Source: Seriola aureovittata
Taxonomy: Eukaryota > Chordata > Actinopteri > Carangiformes > Carangidae
Direction of reading: 5' to 3'
Assembly: GCF_021018895.1 (NCBI RefSeq)
Contig: NC_079365.1
Coordinates: 3,241,501 to 3,305,500 of the forward strand
DNA length: 64,000 nucleotides
The first letter of the stretch is position 1. Each line of letters starts with the position of its first letter. The notes beneath the pieces were generated by a model. The model did not search any database. It was given only the letters and a program-made list of their open reading frames with translations, and was not told where the DNA came from. Positions 10,650 through 23,684 of this stretch are shown piece after piece. The translations under genes were made by a program, and so were the position numbers.

Positions 10650-10775
10650 AATTCATTCATTCATTAGCCATACCACTTATTCTCCTAAGGTGATGCACCT
10701 TAGCCAGCTTGGAGCCAATCCCAGCTGACATAGGCGAGGGGTACACCCTGGACAGGCCAGTCTATCACAGAGATG
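10650..10775 (-). repeat. Dispersed teleost repeat, minus orientation
   Basis: Same family as 4560-4758 but inverted: on the minus strand TGTGATAGACTGGCCTGTCC, then GGGTGTACCCC, then ATGTCAGCTGGGATTGGCTC, ending in a degenerate (AATG)n tail. The presence of a tail suggests a retroelement-like 3' end. Confidence 0.7.
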
Positions 10776-10966
10776 ACTGAAATTGTATTTCTTTTTTAAA
10801 GTAAACAAGTCAGATAAATTTGTTCCATGACCAATAAAAAAAATAAAAATTATATCTTTTTTAAATAAAATAAAACTAAATTAAAAAAAGGTGTTAAAAG
10901 GGTTAAAATAAAGTAAAATAAATAAAAATAAATTAGGTTTTAATTTAATTTATAATTTTTTTCTTG

Positions 10967-10972
10967 TTTATT
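10967..10972 (-). terminator. fbln2: Candidate polyadenylation signal of fbln2
   Basis: TTTATT on plus is AATAAA on the transcript strand, about 575 bp after the stop codon. A variant ATTAAA is closer, at 11142-11147. Further AATAAA copies lie at 10039-10044 and 9812-9817. Which one is used cannot be told from sequence. Confidence 0.3.
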
Positions 10973-11545
10973 CTGTCCCGTAATTGGTGGTAAACAAACT
11001 GTTCAGAGGTTAAAGGAAAAATATAAAACTTTCTTTTTACACTCCAGTCTAATTATTTCACTAACAAATCAAAATAAACTTTCAGTACATTTTGTCATTT
11101 TCGGGCCGACACAGTGCCCTTAACTTCTAGTGCTTCGATGGTTTAATGGTATCTTCAGACTTTAAGGAATAATTCTCATGAAATTAACAATTTACATGGA
11201 GGTAAAAGAGTAGAGGGTAGAGCAGAGCACAAACCATCGACCCAGACTTGGACTTTGTCCATATGAACAAACTGTGTAAAACTCTTGTAACAGTGGTGCA
11301 TCAAAGCTAAATTACATGAGCAAGAGTCAAGCTGAAAAATACATAGGTACATACAAATACAAGGTTTCTCAGGAAATATGATTGTTGTAGCACGTCTGCA
11401 GAGAAATAAGCAGAAAACCAGTTTGAAAACATTTTACAAGAACCTTGAATATGTTTGAATGTGGGGAGGCATCACCTAAAGAGTCTGCACATGTATAAAA
11501 CATTTAGCACCATACGAAATAGTCTCTTCCTCAATCGGTTTGGGT
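10973..11545 (-). other. fbln2: Probable fbln2 3' UTR
   Basis: Sequence between the TAA stop (11546-11548) and the candidate polyadenylation signal. No ORF or repeat of note; the extent is inferred. Confidence 0.4.
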
Positions 11546-11906
11546 TTACACTGTGCTGGTTGTGATGAAGACATAGATCCTTGCAAGGAACGAGGTGAAC
11601 GTGCCCTGCCTCAGCAGCTTCATCTCCACGTCTATTAGGAAGTCTTTGGGCTCACGAACCTGTCTCTGCAGGTAGACAGCACCCGTGAAGCTGTTTAGCT
11701 TCCTGGTGTTGAAGTAGCCCTCCTCGTTGCCCTTGGTGATGCCGATGACGATGTGGTCGCCAGAGTAAGCGGGGGAAGGTCCGATTCGAAAGATCTGTGC
11801 TGGAATGATGATGTTGGTCTGGAAGCTGAGCTGGTAGTACGTGATTCGCACAGGAGAGTTGTGACAGTCTACGGAGTTGCTGGGACAGCTGATCCGCTCA
11901 CAGCGT
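11546..11906 (-). CDS. fbln2: fbln2 exon o: fibulin C-terminal module and stop
   Basis: 361 nt starting in phase 2: the AC of the preceding exon plus A gives Thr. It opens [10 protein letters not shown], supplying the last cysteine of the tenth EGF module, then runs through the fibulin-type C-terminal module: [58 protein letters not shown], ending [12 protein letters not shown] and TAA. The motifs follow fibulin-2. No alternative fibulin-1D-like terminal exon was seen in the next 2 kb. Acceptor TTTTCAG at 11907-11913. Confidence 0.97.
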
Positions 11907-12855
11907 CTGAAAATGATAGAGAGAGGGAAGGTTAGCGAGACTATACGTCGAGGTGAGTTACTTTTGGTGACATTATACTGGAAAATTAAAAGCACTATTG
12001 TTAAGTGCATTTAATTGGCAAAAACAGATATATTCAGCATCTTCCTCTTGTTGAGCTTTTTCTTGGTTGAGAGACCTGCTACCAACTGTTTTGTTTCCAG
12101 TAACTGTGTGGCTCCAATGTCACATTCACACTGTCAATATAAAGGAGTGTTTTTCGCATGCGTCTCCTCCATTACTGTGGTTGTGGTGTGTTTATTTCCC
12201 TTATGATGTCACAGTGCTGGTATAAGAGGCTTTGTTTAAAGTAGGAAGCTACACAGCAAAAACTGCTTGATACATCCAATTTATTTTACATCAACTGTAA
12301 CAAAGCCACTCATTATTTTGCTGTGTCATTTTAATACAGCAGCTGTGGCTCAGGAGGGAGACCGGGCCGTCCACTAATCTGAAGGTCGGTGGTTCAGTTC
12401 CCAGCTTCTCCAGTGTGCATGACGAAGGGCATGGGCAAGTTACTGAACCCCAAACTGCCACTGATGTATCATCAGTGTATGTATGTGTGTGTATGGTAGA
12501 AAAAGCACTGTACGAATGTGTGTGAGAATAGGAAAACGTGGCTTGTAATGGTCGATAAGACTAGAAGTGTTCCTCCGACATTCTGCTGTGGTCTCTTCCT
12601 ACATGGATCCATCATTATTATATATTATTACATTATTATTAAATATTATTACTGTATTATTGATTGTTATTATGATAGTCTCTGTATATACATATATAGG
12701 TAAATATTTGAATATATATTTTGCTATTTCATTATCATAATAATGTTGTGCATCATGTACTCGCTATAACCATAATTTTATTATTCAATTATTTATTATT
12801 TTACATTCATTCATCACTCTTGTCATTATTATTGTACAACATGGACTCTCAATAG

Positions 12856-12916
<61 letters not shown>

Positions 12917-13741
12917 AACATAATTCAATCTTCACTCCTAAATCTTATCTTATATACACTATCTTATGTCAATGGTGTGTCTTGTGTTTTATGGTTTCCT
13001 AGTCCCAGTTTCTATGTCACATTCTGTTCTGTCATGTTCTTTCACCAAAACAAAAGACGACAACAAAAAAAAAAAGGCTAGAAAAAGTGCAGTCGATTTA
13101 ACATTTACCATAAATCTGGCAGTCTTCAGTCTGCAGCGTGGTTCCATACACGTCAGTGATTAATTAATGGAAAGGATTTAATTTACACAATAACTAAGGT
13201 AAAGTTTCAGTTTCACTTCTCTCCTGTGTGTACACACATCTCTCTCTCGTCTGATTCTCTCCTGAATGAAGAGATGGGATTCACAATCTGTGTTTCTTCT
13301 AGTTAGACTACAAGCATCACTACATGTAGCACTGCTAGTCCCCGTCACCGCCCTGTGCTGCAGCCACTCAGTGAAAAGTAGCACTCCAGGGCCAGTGTAC
13401 AGTAGAGAGCAGACCTCCTCTAGTGGCTGTTTGCGGGGCTTTTCCAGTCGGTAATCCAACGCTCTGTGACTACTTATCCATCACATGTCAGATTTTACAG
13501 CCTCTTGATGAAGTGCACCATAAAATTTGCACAACTCAAGCCAAAACAAGAGTCTCTTGGAAGCTGCTGCAGTGAATCACAGGGTGGCACCAAGAGCAGA
13601 GCAGGAGCCATTCTACTGTTGGCCGCCAAGTCCACTCATAAATGAAAGATGTCTCTCCATCCTGAGCCAGGCCACGTCACACTGAGGTTAATAAGGTGTC
13701 TCTTGATAAGGCTGATAAAACCCTGCTTGTGGACTGAATGG

Positions 13742-13781
<40 letters not shown>

Positions 13782-16700
13782 CTGTTTCTGTCCACTGGAA
13801 TGCAGAGGAGCGAGAGCTGCAGAGACTGCCCCAGGAAGCACCAGGCTGATCAAAGCTATCTGACTTCATCGCGGCGCTCGATGGGAGTCATGTTCATTTA
13901 CCAGCCAGCCTCTACAGCTGCCACAGGTTCACAGCTAACAAGGCCCTTCTGTGCAGTATGGCGCACAGTTACAACATGGATGTACAGTATTTCTCATTAG
14001 AGGAGCACAGGCTGAGAGGAACAGATACGGATACAGATACCGGTTGATGCTTAAAGGGGCAGGACACCAGGTTTCTGAAGCCAAGGATAATGCAAAATAA
14101 CCATCATATATGTACTGTGCAACATTAAAGCATAACATGTCAGATCTTCAAGATGCTGAGAGATAAATGTGACTCACGTGTCTGACACCTTCTTGTAGTT
14201 TTGAGGACATTCGAAGGAGAGACATCTGAAGCCTCCCTGCAGGTTGAAACAGGTCTGTCCATATGAACAGTTGTGGCTGCCAGATGTGCACTCGTCAATA
14301 TCTGGAAAATAAAAAAGATTGAATAAAAAGGGGTCATTACACTTTTTCCCAACTTTCTCAAAAATAATGAGAATGAGACCAATCTCACTCGTGGAAATGG
14401 ACTGAACAGCACAGAGCTGTTTAGTCCATTTCCACGAATGAGATTGAACAAGAACATACACAATATAAAAGTTTGACAAAACAGTCCTTACTCTTACTGT
14501 ATTATTAAAATTATTTAATATTTTGGGATATACACTCATACCACTGTCATCATGTCTGCCTGTTAACCAGCAGCAGGTGATTAGCTGAGCTTAGCATAAA
14601 GACTAGCATAAAGAGTTGTGTCTGCTGGTTAGTGCCGCTGGATAGTAAACTTCATTTGTGGAGCGCTCCCACAACAACCACAAATTGTTGTTGTAAAAAT
14701 TGATATACATGTTAATTAGTGAGACTTACAGGTTCTGGTGAGTGGATTTTTTTAACGAGTCAGAGCCAAACAAGCTTTTTCCCCTGCTTCCATTGTTTGT
14801 GCTCAGCTAAGCTAATTGTCTCCTGTAGCTCCTGTATATCTATATACATAGAGATGTGACTGTGGTGTGGATGTTCTCATTTTACTCTCAGGGAGAATCT
14901 GTGCATGTATCTGTATGTAACCATATCTTTAAATGTCAATCTATTCCTTAAAAGCTTCAAAGTTAATTGGTATGGATGAGATCATAGAAACTATTTGCTT
15001 AAATATGAACAGATACAGCCTTGACCTTGAGTCGGAGCTGTTTTTTCAAACTTCATCATACTTGTTCCTGAAGATGAGTTGATTACAAATTTATATAACT
15101 GCATTTTACCTTAAAAAAAAATCAAACTTTAGTTCTTACTAGTGGGTCATCGTTTTCACAGTCTGCCTGCACGGAAAAAGCTGGGAATGTTATGTGAATG
15201 CAGATTTTAAGGGCTATGTGGGGCTGTTTCTTTAATTAGTCCTCTTTGTTCTTTTAAACAGACTTTAATCTCATTGTTTCATTATTTTTAAATGCACAAG
15301 AAACATAAAAGGGGCTGAAGACTGTCAGAGTCTCTCTGGAAGGAACAATATGAGCAGCCAGTTTCTGCATTTTTAACAAAGTTTCTTTTCCCTTTAGTTT
15401 TTATTCCCTTTAGAAAAAGTTAGAGAGAGGAGACACAAAATAAAGAGTTATGACATATTGCAGAGTAGTTGATATCATAAATGAATTCAACTGTGCACTA
15501 TACAAATCAACATCAAGTCTACACCTCATTTTTAATTCAGTTAGGACCAATTAAGAGTTGTTTTTAAATTTCAGGCTGCCTGCGGTTTCCAATTTGTGAA
15601 AAAAATACATTAAATGAATTAAAACTTTAATACTATATATATAGATTTTCTCTTGATATGATTCATTTGCAGTTAGCACCCTCATATGTTCACTGAGGCT
15701 TCACCTCTGCAGGTGCGTCCGTTGGCCGACATGGTGTATCCCTGAGGAGGACAGGCACACTGGTAGCTGCCTGCAACGTTAACACACTGGAAGGAACAGA
15801 GGTTCCCGATGCTCTGAGAGCACTCATCAATATCTGTTAAAAACAAACACACACTTCTTATCAGTCACAGAACAGCCCTGTGTGGAATCAAAGAGCAAGA
15901 ACAAGCTAACCTCAAAGCCCTGTCACCCCACACAAAATAAAATCTGCTGCTTTCACTCTGGTCTCTGGGTTTCAGTCATAGTATGAACATGAATCATGGT
16001 GTTAACTGATTTGTTTTAGGGCTTATTCCATAATTCAAGAGTTTTTAAGATTAAAAAAATTGTTCTTCTTCTCCCAGTCTGTCTGATTTTCCCCTTCTGC
16101 TCACATATCTCTTCAATGTGGAATACCATTCATCAGTAATAGGAGGGTCAGGAGAATTCCTAGTGGGCCGTTAGCATTTTTGATTATTGTGTGGGCTAAT
16201 AACAGTGTATTATAAAAGTAGGCTACCTTGCTGCACCATCTGGCCAGCCTGCACTGTGTGCTCGCAGCACCTTGTCTCTCCCAGCAAGCAAGCCCCTAAC
16301 AATCCACATTTGCAGTAGAAGGGTAAATGAGTGGCCCCTCCTGAAGTGGTAGGAGGCAGCAGTGAAAGCACATTGACAATGCACGATATGCAAATGATGA
16401 GTTCAAAGGATAGGATGCAGTTTCGGGGGGCAAGTCGTAACATTGAAGAATTATATTGCAGAAACTTACAGGACAAACGTTAGGACTGCTACATGTAAAA
16501 ATCTCAGACAAGATATTCTATAATAGGTGTAGGAATTTTTATAGTATAATGTCAGAAGTCGTTGGGTGCTGAAGCGGGAGAATGCTGCTTCACTGTTCTA
16601 ATTGTGTATGTACTGTGCTCAGCTGTGGTACACTGCATGTGTATACATAATGTATATATCTATACTTTATACTAGCTGTCCTGCTTTCTCCAGATTTGAA

Positions 16701-19700
16701 ATGTAGACCAGACTGTCTGCTGCATTAAACAGTTTTCTGCTTTTCTGCTATTTTTAAAATGATGGCTGGCTGAGGGTAGAGCAGCTCACTGCCTTATTTA
16801 TAACTCTTACATTGCTATTGACTTTTCGTTCAATACCTATGAGTACTGAGATGAATGAATGACACTGGGACACACACTGAAATGAATCCTGAGTTAGTTG
16901 GTTGGTAGAGTGTTGCTTCATGTACTGGTGAGGTCCAGCTGAAGGAGTAGGCTTGCATGCTCACATGCATGTCTGTGAGGGTTGAGTTGTTTTTGGATGA
17001 ACCCCCTCAATGCAGAGGGAATGTCTGTGTGAACATAGTCTCTGTTGTTTTCAATGTTGTTTTCTGCAGTCTCAAAGGAAAAATACATAGAAAACCCCAC
17101 AATAACAACTACTATTGACGACTAATGTAAACTTGCTATGCGAAGATATTCAATATGATTGCAGTATATTTTTATAACGAATTACAGACAGGATGAAGAG
17201 GGTATGGGTTTGCCTTAGAGTTGCTACATTTGTTTGACATTTCCACTGATGAGCAACAAAGTCTGACACTTCTAATTAAAATTTTGCACAAAGGCTTTAA
17301 AGTTGCATTGTTCTTCTTTTGTTTTGTTTTGTCTCGGCCACTTGGTAGTAGAACAACTTCACAGCGGTGAAAAACACATATGCTCCTAATGCACTTACAC
17401 GAGTACACCTATACAATCTAAGGTCCATCCCTCCATCCATATTTGTTTCAAATACTCTGCCCCGCTCATGCTTGTAAATGGGACGAAACAACACTGAAAC
17501 CATATACTATAATACAGTATACTACTACAAACTAAATAATAAGCATATTAATGCCTCAATCACACATGGTGTCAATCAAAACCGAGCTTTATTATTTTTT
17601 TAAGGTAGAATTTACGGCCAAGCTCTTGTATTGGATTAAATTACATTTCACATGTGACTAATAAAAGATCCACTGAGTGTAACTGACATATTGTCTTCGC
17701 CTAACATTGAGACGTTAGCAATCAATCGTGTATTTATACATCTAGCAGATGGAGAGCAACATATTGTACATCTAATGTCCAACTGGTAAATGTAAGACCA
17801 ACATTCACTCTACTGTTAGATTGCTTTGGTCTGCACCACCCCTACCAGTCTACCTGATTATCTTGGAGAAAAAAATACCTTCACAGGTGTGTCCGTCCTC
17901 TTTCAGGTAGTAGCCTTGGCGACAGTAGCATTGATAAGAGCCGTAGATGTTGGCGCACTCCTGGCTACAGGGATTTTTATCACATTCATTAACATCTGAG
18001 AACAGAAAAGAGATGATTAGATTTCTCCCTGTTTTCCTAAAGGATATGTTTTGACACATTTTTAGTCAACAAATCTTATAAAAATTCAAAAAGCATAGCA
18101 GCCTATCTCTTGAAATTTTCTGAAATCACTGCCCTGTCTGTGGCTCTTTAGAAATTAGTCATAAATATATGGTTTTATGTTTAATGGCAGTTAAGATGGA
18201 TCAGGCTTTGGATACATGGTTTTATAGTTTTAAAGTGAAATTTGTTGACAATAATGTTTTGATGTAATAAAAAAATCAAAGAAATGATCAGCATCTATAT
18301 AAACATCAGAAGAAAACAAAATAGGAAATTGACAGGTGATTTCTGCAGAACTGCGTTGTGGAAACTGAAAAAAAAAAAAAGACTGAGGTAAAGGTAAAAA
18401 TAAGATTTTCGCACATTAGCACTTCAGCCATTTTGATTGTGCAACAGTGGCTCCTGATGCCATTTGTTATTATACCGCTTCCTGAAGAAGGACAAGCTGC
18501 AAGTGTCTGGAACGAATTAATTTGAAAAGCACTAATCAAAATCTAATCATGTTGCTCAGACAAGCTTTTATAATAAGCCTTGATAAATGCAAAGCTTCAC
18601 CTTTGCATCATGAACAGAAACATTCACACAACTTGATTAAGTTGCCTCAGCAACAGCTGTGACAAGCTGAACATAATGTGACTCACGCTGCTGGTCAACT
18701 TTGCTCTTTGAAGCACAACCATGTCTTCAACACATTGACTGATTATGCCTGAACCTTGAAACCATTATGTACTGTACGCACTGTGAGACGCCTCAACATC
18801 CCAGACATGAAGACTAAATTAAATTCCACCAGAAAACTGTTTTTACTGATAACAGAGACTTACAAAGGACTCATAACAGTTTTCTATCAATATATATATG
18901 TAATCTCCAAAGTCTTGCATTTGGCTTTTGATGCCAACGCTCTCCCCAGTGGTTTACCTTTATGCCTAAGTTCAAGGAAAATAAGACAGTCCATTTACAC
19001 AAGGTGGCATTTAAATTCTCAGTATGTTAGGAACAAAAAAAAAAAAAAAAAAAAAAAAAGCTTACCTTCACAGTTCTTGCCATCAAATGCTAGAGAGAAG
19101 CCAGCTGTGCATGAGCAGTGGTAGGAGCCTGGGGTGTTTTCACAGGTCTGGGCACACAGCCTGCCAGGATAGCGCCAGCACTCATTTACATCTGTCAGTA
19201 CAGGAGTAAGAGCTATTAGACAGCAGGCAAATACCTGCAGGCCACCAAGGACTCAATGCCAGCTCTCATTCTGACACACACATAACTATGTAGTAGTGTG
19301 AGACTTCTTCACCTTGTTAGCCAAGTTTTCATACTCCTACATACACTTCAGAACTTGTGTTAGGAACTCTTGTACACCTGCTTATTCATGCAATTATCCA
19401 ATCAGCCAATCATGTGGCAGTAGGGCAGATACAGGTCAGGAGCTTCAGTTAATGTTCAAATCTGACATCAGTGACTTTTGACTATGGTGTGTTTGAATGC
19501 AAAGTGGTGCGTAACACCATTACATATACGTTGATTAGTGATGAAGACTATTTTTACTACCTCTGGCCTGTGGGATGGCAGTGCAAGATCTGTCTGTCTT
19601 TGTCTGCCACGAAGGGGAATCTACTAAAGAATTACAGGCTACAGCACGTGACATTTGGTCGTGGGCAATCCCAGCCATATCTGTATCACAGTTGCCCTTA

Positions 19701-22700
19701 CTACTTTGAAGTGTCCAGTTTGCCATGCCTGTTGTTTTACAGAGAAGGATCTTCATCTGAAGAGCCATGAAAATGTAATTTGTGCATTTGAAGGATAAGA
19801 CTTGAATACAAATATATACAATACATTTATGAAGCACACAAAATAGGATTTGTGTCTTCTGCTTTTGAGAGATTTTATGCAAGATGTGTATGAGAGTCAC
19901 CATAATCAGGCCGCTGACATTTTGATTTACCAGAGGCCAGTAATGGTGAGGGCACGAGTTTAGACAGTGATCAGGAAAGTTCTCAGTTCTACAAAAAACC
20001 GGCTGACTTCTGCTGAAGTTAGAAATCTGAACATAGGGTAGTGCAGTACAATATTTTCAATAGTTATGAGCTGAATGCAAAAATATACTTTGTTAACACT
20101 TGTATGACAGTGTCAACAAAAACTGATCATTACAGCCATTGTAAACGTAGAGTCTATGGCAGAACAATTGTATTGAATTGCATTAAATTGTGCAGTTGCT
20201 CACTACCAAAGGCACAGGTTGAACCTTGCTTTGACATTACTGATTCTGTTTCACGTTGTTGATTGGACACCAAAGCCCACAACCTGCACTGGTTATGTGA
20301 TTAGCAGCCATTTTAAACACATGCAGTATCTATAGAGTTTTATTTTAAAAGGTCTGCTGTGGTCATCCACAAATCATGTGCTACACGTGTGTTTTTACAC
20401 ATAAATCCCTGCTCCCTCCGGAGTTCTTTAGTTTTTTAGTTGTATGCATGCATGCCCCCTATTGAAATGTGTGTAGTGATGTAGTGATACCACTTGGCTA
20501 GCAAAAACAGTTTCAGTAAGGGTATGGTTCATAAGGCAAAGGGCCTCCACTGAACCATGAACGGGACACAGGCCCATTCAGAGGGTGGATGGTGATTTGT
20601 AATATGACAGCCAATTATTTAGAGTCTGCAAGTGTAATGAAAACATTACGTTTGTTCTTGTGACATTTGGACAGCAATTTATAATTATGTGTTTGTGTAC
20701 TCTTAAAGCCTTTCCGCCTCTACAGCAAGTGTTAATTCACTCGGACTGACTCAGATGCTGTGGAAAAATATTCACACTCAAGGTTCTCTTACTGTGTTTT
20801 TTAGATTATATGATCATATCACATACCACAGCTTCTTTGTGAAAGGAGCTTGCTCAGGTCGTGTGCCATTTATTATCACATGACAGAGGTTCTGTACTTG
20901 GGTCTCATATAATTAACAGTTTTGTACTCACACATGAAGGCTGCAGAGATATGATCAAAAGCTCCAAAAAGCTAGTGACTGAACCTTTGGTCTTTAGAAG
21001 ATCTAATCACAGATCTAATCACAGAAATTCATCTCCAAGTTCAAGGATAAGTCACCACTCTCAAATTACTGATTGTGTTCACATAATATTAAAAGGAGCA
21101 AATGGATGAGAAAGGAATTATTCAGTTAACACTTGTATTACCTGAACATGACAGCATATGATCTACGATACACACCAAAAGATTGTTTCATAGTGATTTG
21201 AACTTATTAATTACATTTTTACTACTATGTAGTTATCTAAAAAACCTTACATCCCTTTCTTACATTTAGTCAAGTCTGACATCTCTTCTGCCTCCACAGC
21301 ACCTCTCACTTCAAAAACCGTTTGGACAACAAAACCTCCAATCTGCCTGTCATCATCTCACAGACCTGACACAGCGATACGTACCAGTGCAGCCTTTGCG
21401 GAGAGCATCATACTGGTAGCCCGTCTGACAATCACAGCGGTAGCTGCCAGGGAGGTTGTGACAGATCTGGCCCACTCCACAGCGGTGTGTCCCCATCTGA
21501 CACTCATCAATGTCTAGACAGGCAGAGAGAAAGATAAAGCACCTCATTGATGACCCACTCTGCACCCGTCTGGGTCTATCCTAAACACAGTCAAACTCCC
21601 ACTCACACCGCGAGACACAGTACACCCCTCTGTCTTTCATTCACACAGTCACAAAAATCATTTGGCCTTTAATTGTTTACCTGAAACTCTGGAGGACTGT
21701 GACCAAATTATGTTTCATATAAACAAGCACTAAAATGATTAGTTTCTCTGCTCTACATCAGTGTTGGTTGAATCGTGTATATTGGGCAAGAAGCTTTCAT
21801 CAGAAATATTTTGCAATGTGATAATCAACCGAGAAAACAATCTCACCAAATGACATGATCATCAGCGAATGGAGTTTGCCCAGTGGTCATGGGATTGTGG
21901 ATGTTCAAACTTCCATTTTTTACTGAGCACTATACTTTATCTGATGATGAAGATCATGTGATAAGACCAAAAGTTCCAGAATAGCTACTAAATAGTCCTT
22001 GTGGTGAGACTACTTTCCCAATTCTTGTTTCCAAGGTCAAGGATGAACTTTGAACCTCACCCAACAGATTTACTGATAATAAAAATGAATCATTAGTTGT
22101 GGCCCTAATACTCTATATACAGTATAATCTAGTTTGACTTAATCCTGGTAGTTTTGCTTAAATAGCGTTTATGACAAAACTATAAGTTTCTGAAGTTCAA
22201 AGACATTATCACAGGGGAAGTAAACAACTTGGGACACTGAGTGAAAAAATATGAAACATTTCAGCTAACAAGGCTGTTCTAAGTGCAGTAGTAAGGTATT
22301 GGATTAAAACATTTGCTAAAAATCTGTCTCTAAAGTACTTTAAATCAACATTCAGTTGATTAAGTGATCAACAGAAAATGAATCAACAATAATTTTGATG
22401 ATCAGTAAATGAGTAAACCAATTTTTCTTTTGCTGGCAAAACATCACCCTCGGCTCTATTTGGCTTTATGCGTCAGTTGAAAAAATAATCAACAGATTAA
22501 TCAATGACCTCTGCAGTGTGTTGACTCTACAAACAAACAACTCTATCATCTGTAATATTAAAGAACAGTCTTTCCTTGTGGTTGCATGGGCCAACAGAAG
22601 CTGGCTCACACTCCAGCTCTTTCCTTCAATGCTGGGAAGTAAACATGTCTATAATATTTTACACTGCTTATTCAAATAATTATTCATTCATTAATAATAA

Positions 22701-23646
22701 TAATAATAATAATATATATTTTATAATAATAATAATAATGACTATTTGTCTGTCTCTTTTTAGACTGTATATCTGCATATCTTTAGCTAACTATGATATT
22801 ATTACTTGTTTTGTCTGTTGTTGTTGTCTTTTCTTAGACTATACACGCTTTGTATTGGAACTATGTTAAATTACATTGTCCCTATTAAATGAATAAATAA
22901 ACTAAAAAAAAAAAAACTTATTTCATTAAAACTGAATACTGAGATTCCATACTTTGGGGGATTGAAATGATTAATTATTTCAAAATGTTATGTTGTCAGT
23001 GTTTAATCTTCTATCTTGTTTTTTCCAGTCTTACGATTGGCTGTCTGCTCATTCAGATGAAAGCAACAGCCAATCATCTGACAGGCTCTGCCCTGTTTTT
23101 CCTGATTGACAGACTCTGAGAAGAAAACTAGCATCATGAAACAAAAGACTCACGGGAAAAGGTGTTGTTAAATAGAAAATCTGATGGATTAAATAAAAAT
23201 AAAAATGACCAGCAATAAACTGTTATTGCAGAAAAAGAAATCATAATAATGCGCTGTTATTTCTTCTTCTTCTTATGTCTTATTTATTGATTGAATTTCA
23301 ACTCATCCTAACTGGCCGATACCTGGGCTCTTTTTTGCCTCTTGTGGCATTATGTAATGCATTTGAGCATTTGTGTCATAGCCAATACCAGGCTAGCATC
23401 ACTGCATTCACATCTTTCCACAGCTGCCAGCCTTGTGCGTCCATGCTGTTGTATTGAAGAGGGGAATCTCACCGACACACTTGGCTCCGTCGGGGCTGGC
23501 GTGGTATCCATGGCTGCACTTTATGATCTTCTGCTGGCACGTGTAGGAGCCCACTGTATTGATACAGTTAAAGCCTGAGCTGCACGGCTCACTCAGGCTG
23601 TTGCACTCATTTATGTCTGCGGGGGGGGGGGGGGGGGGGGGGGAGA

Positions 23647-23684
<38 letters not shown>

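Larger units (their letters stand above)
11907..14177 (-). other. fbln2: fbln2 terminal intron
   Basis: 2.27-kb intron with donor GTGAGT. It contains a tRNA-derived SINE (12338-12575), an AT-rich (ATT)n area (12610-12700), (AC)29 and (GT)17 microsatellites. No coding exon seen. Confidence 0.85.

Noticed and set aside
16210..16511. Two overlapping minus ORFs with several cysteines between exons l and m
   Set aside because: No EGF spacing, no suitable splice phases, and the fibulin module order is already complete here.
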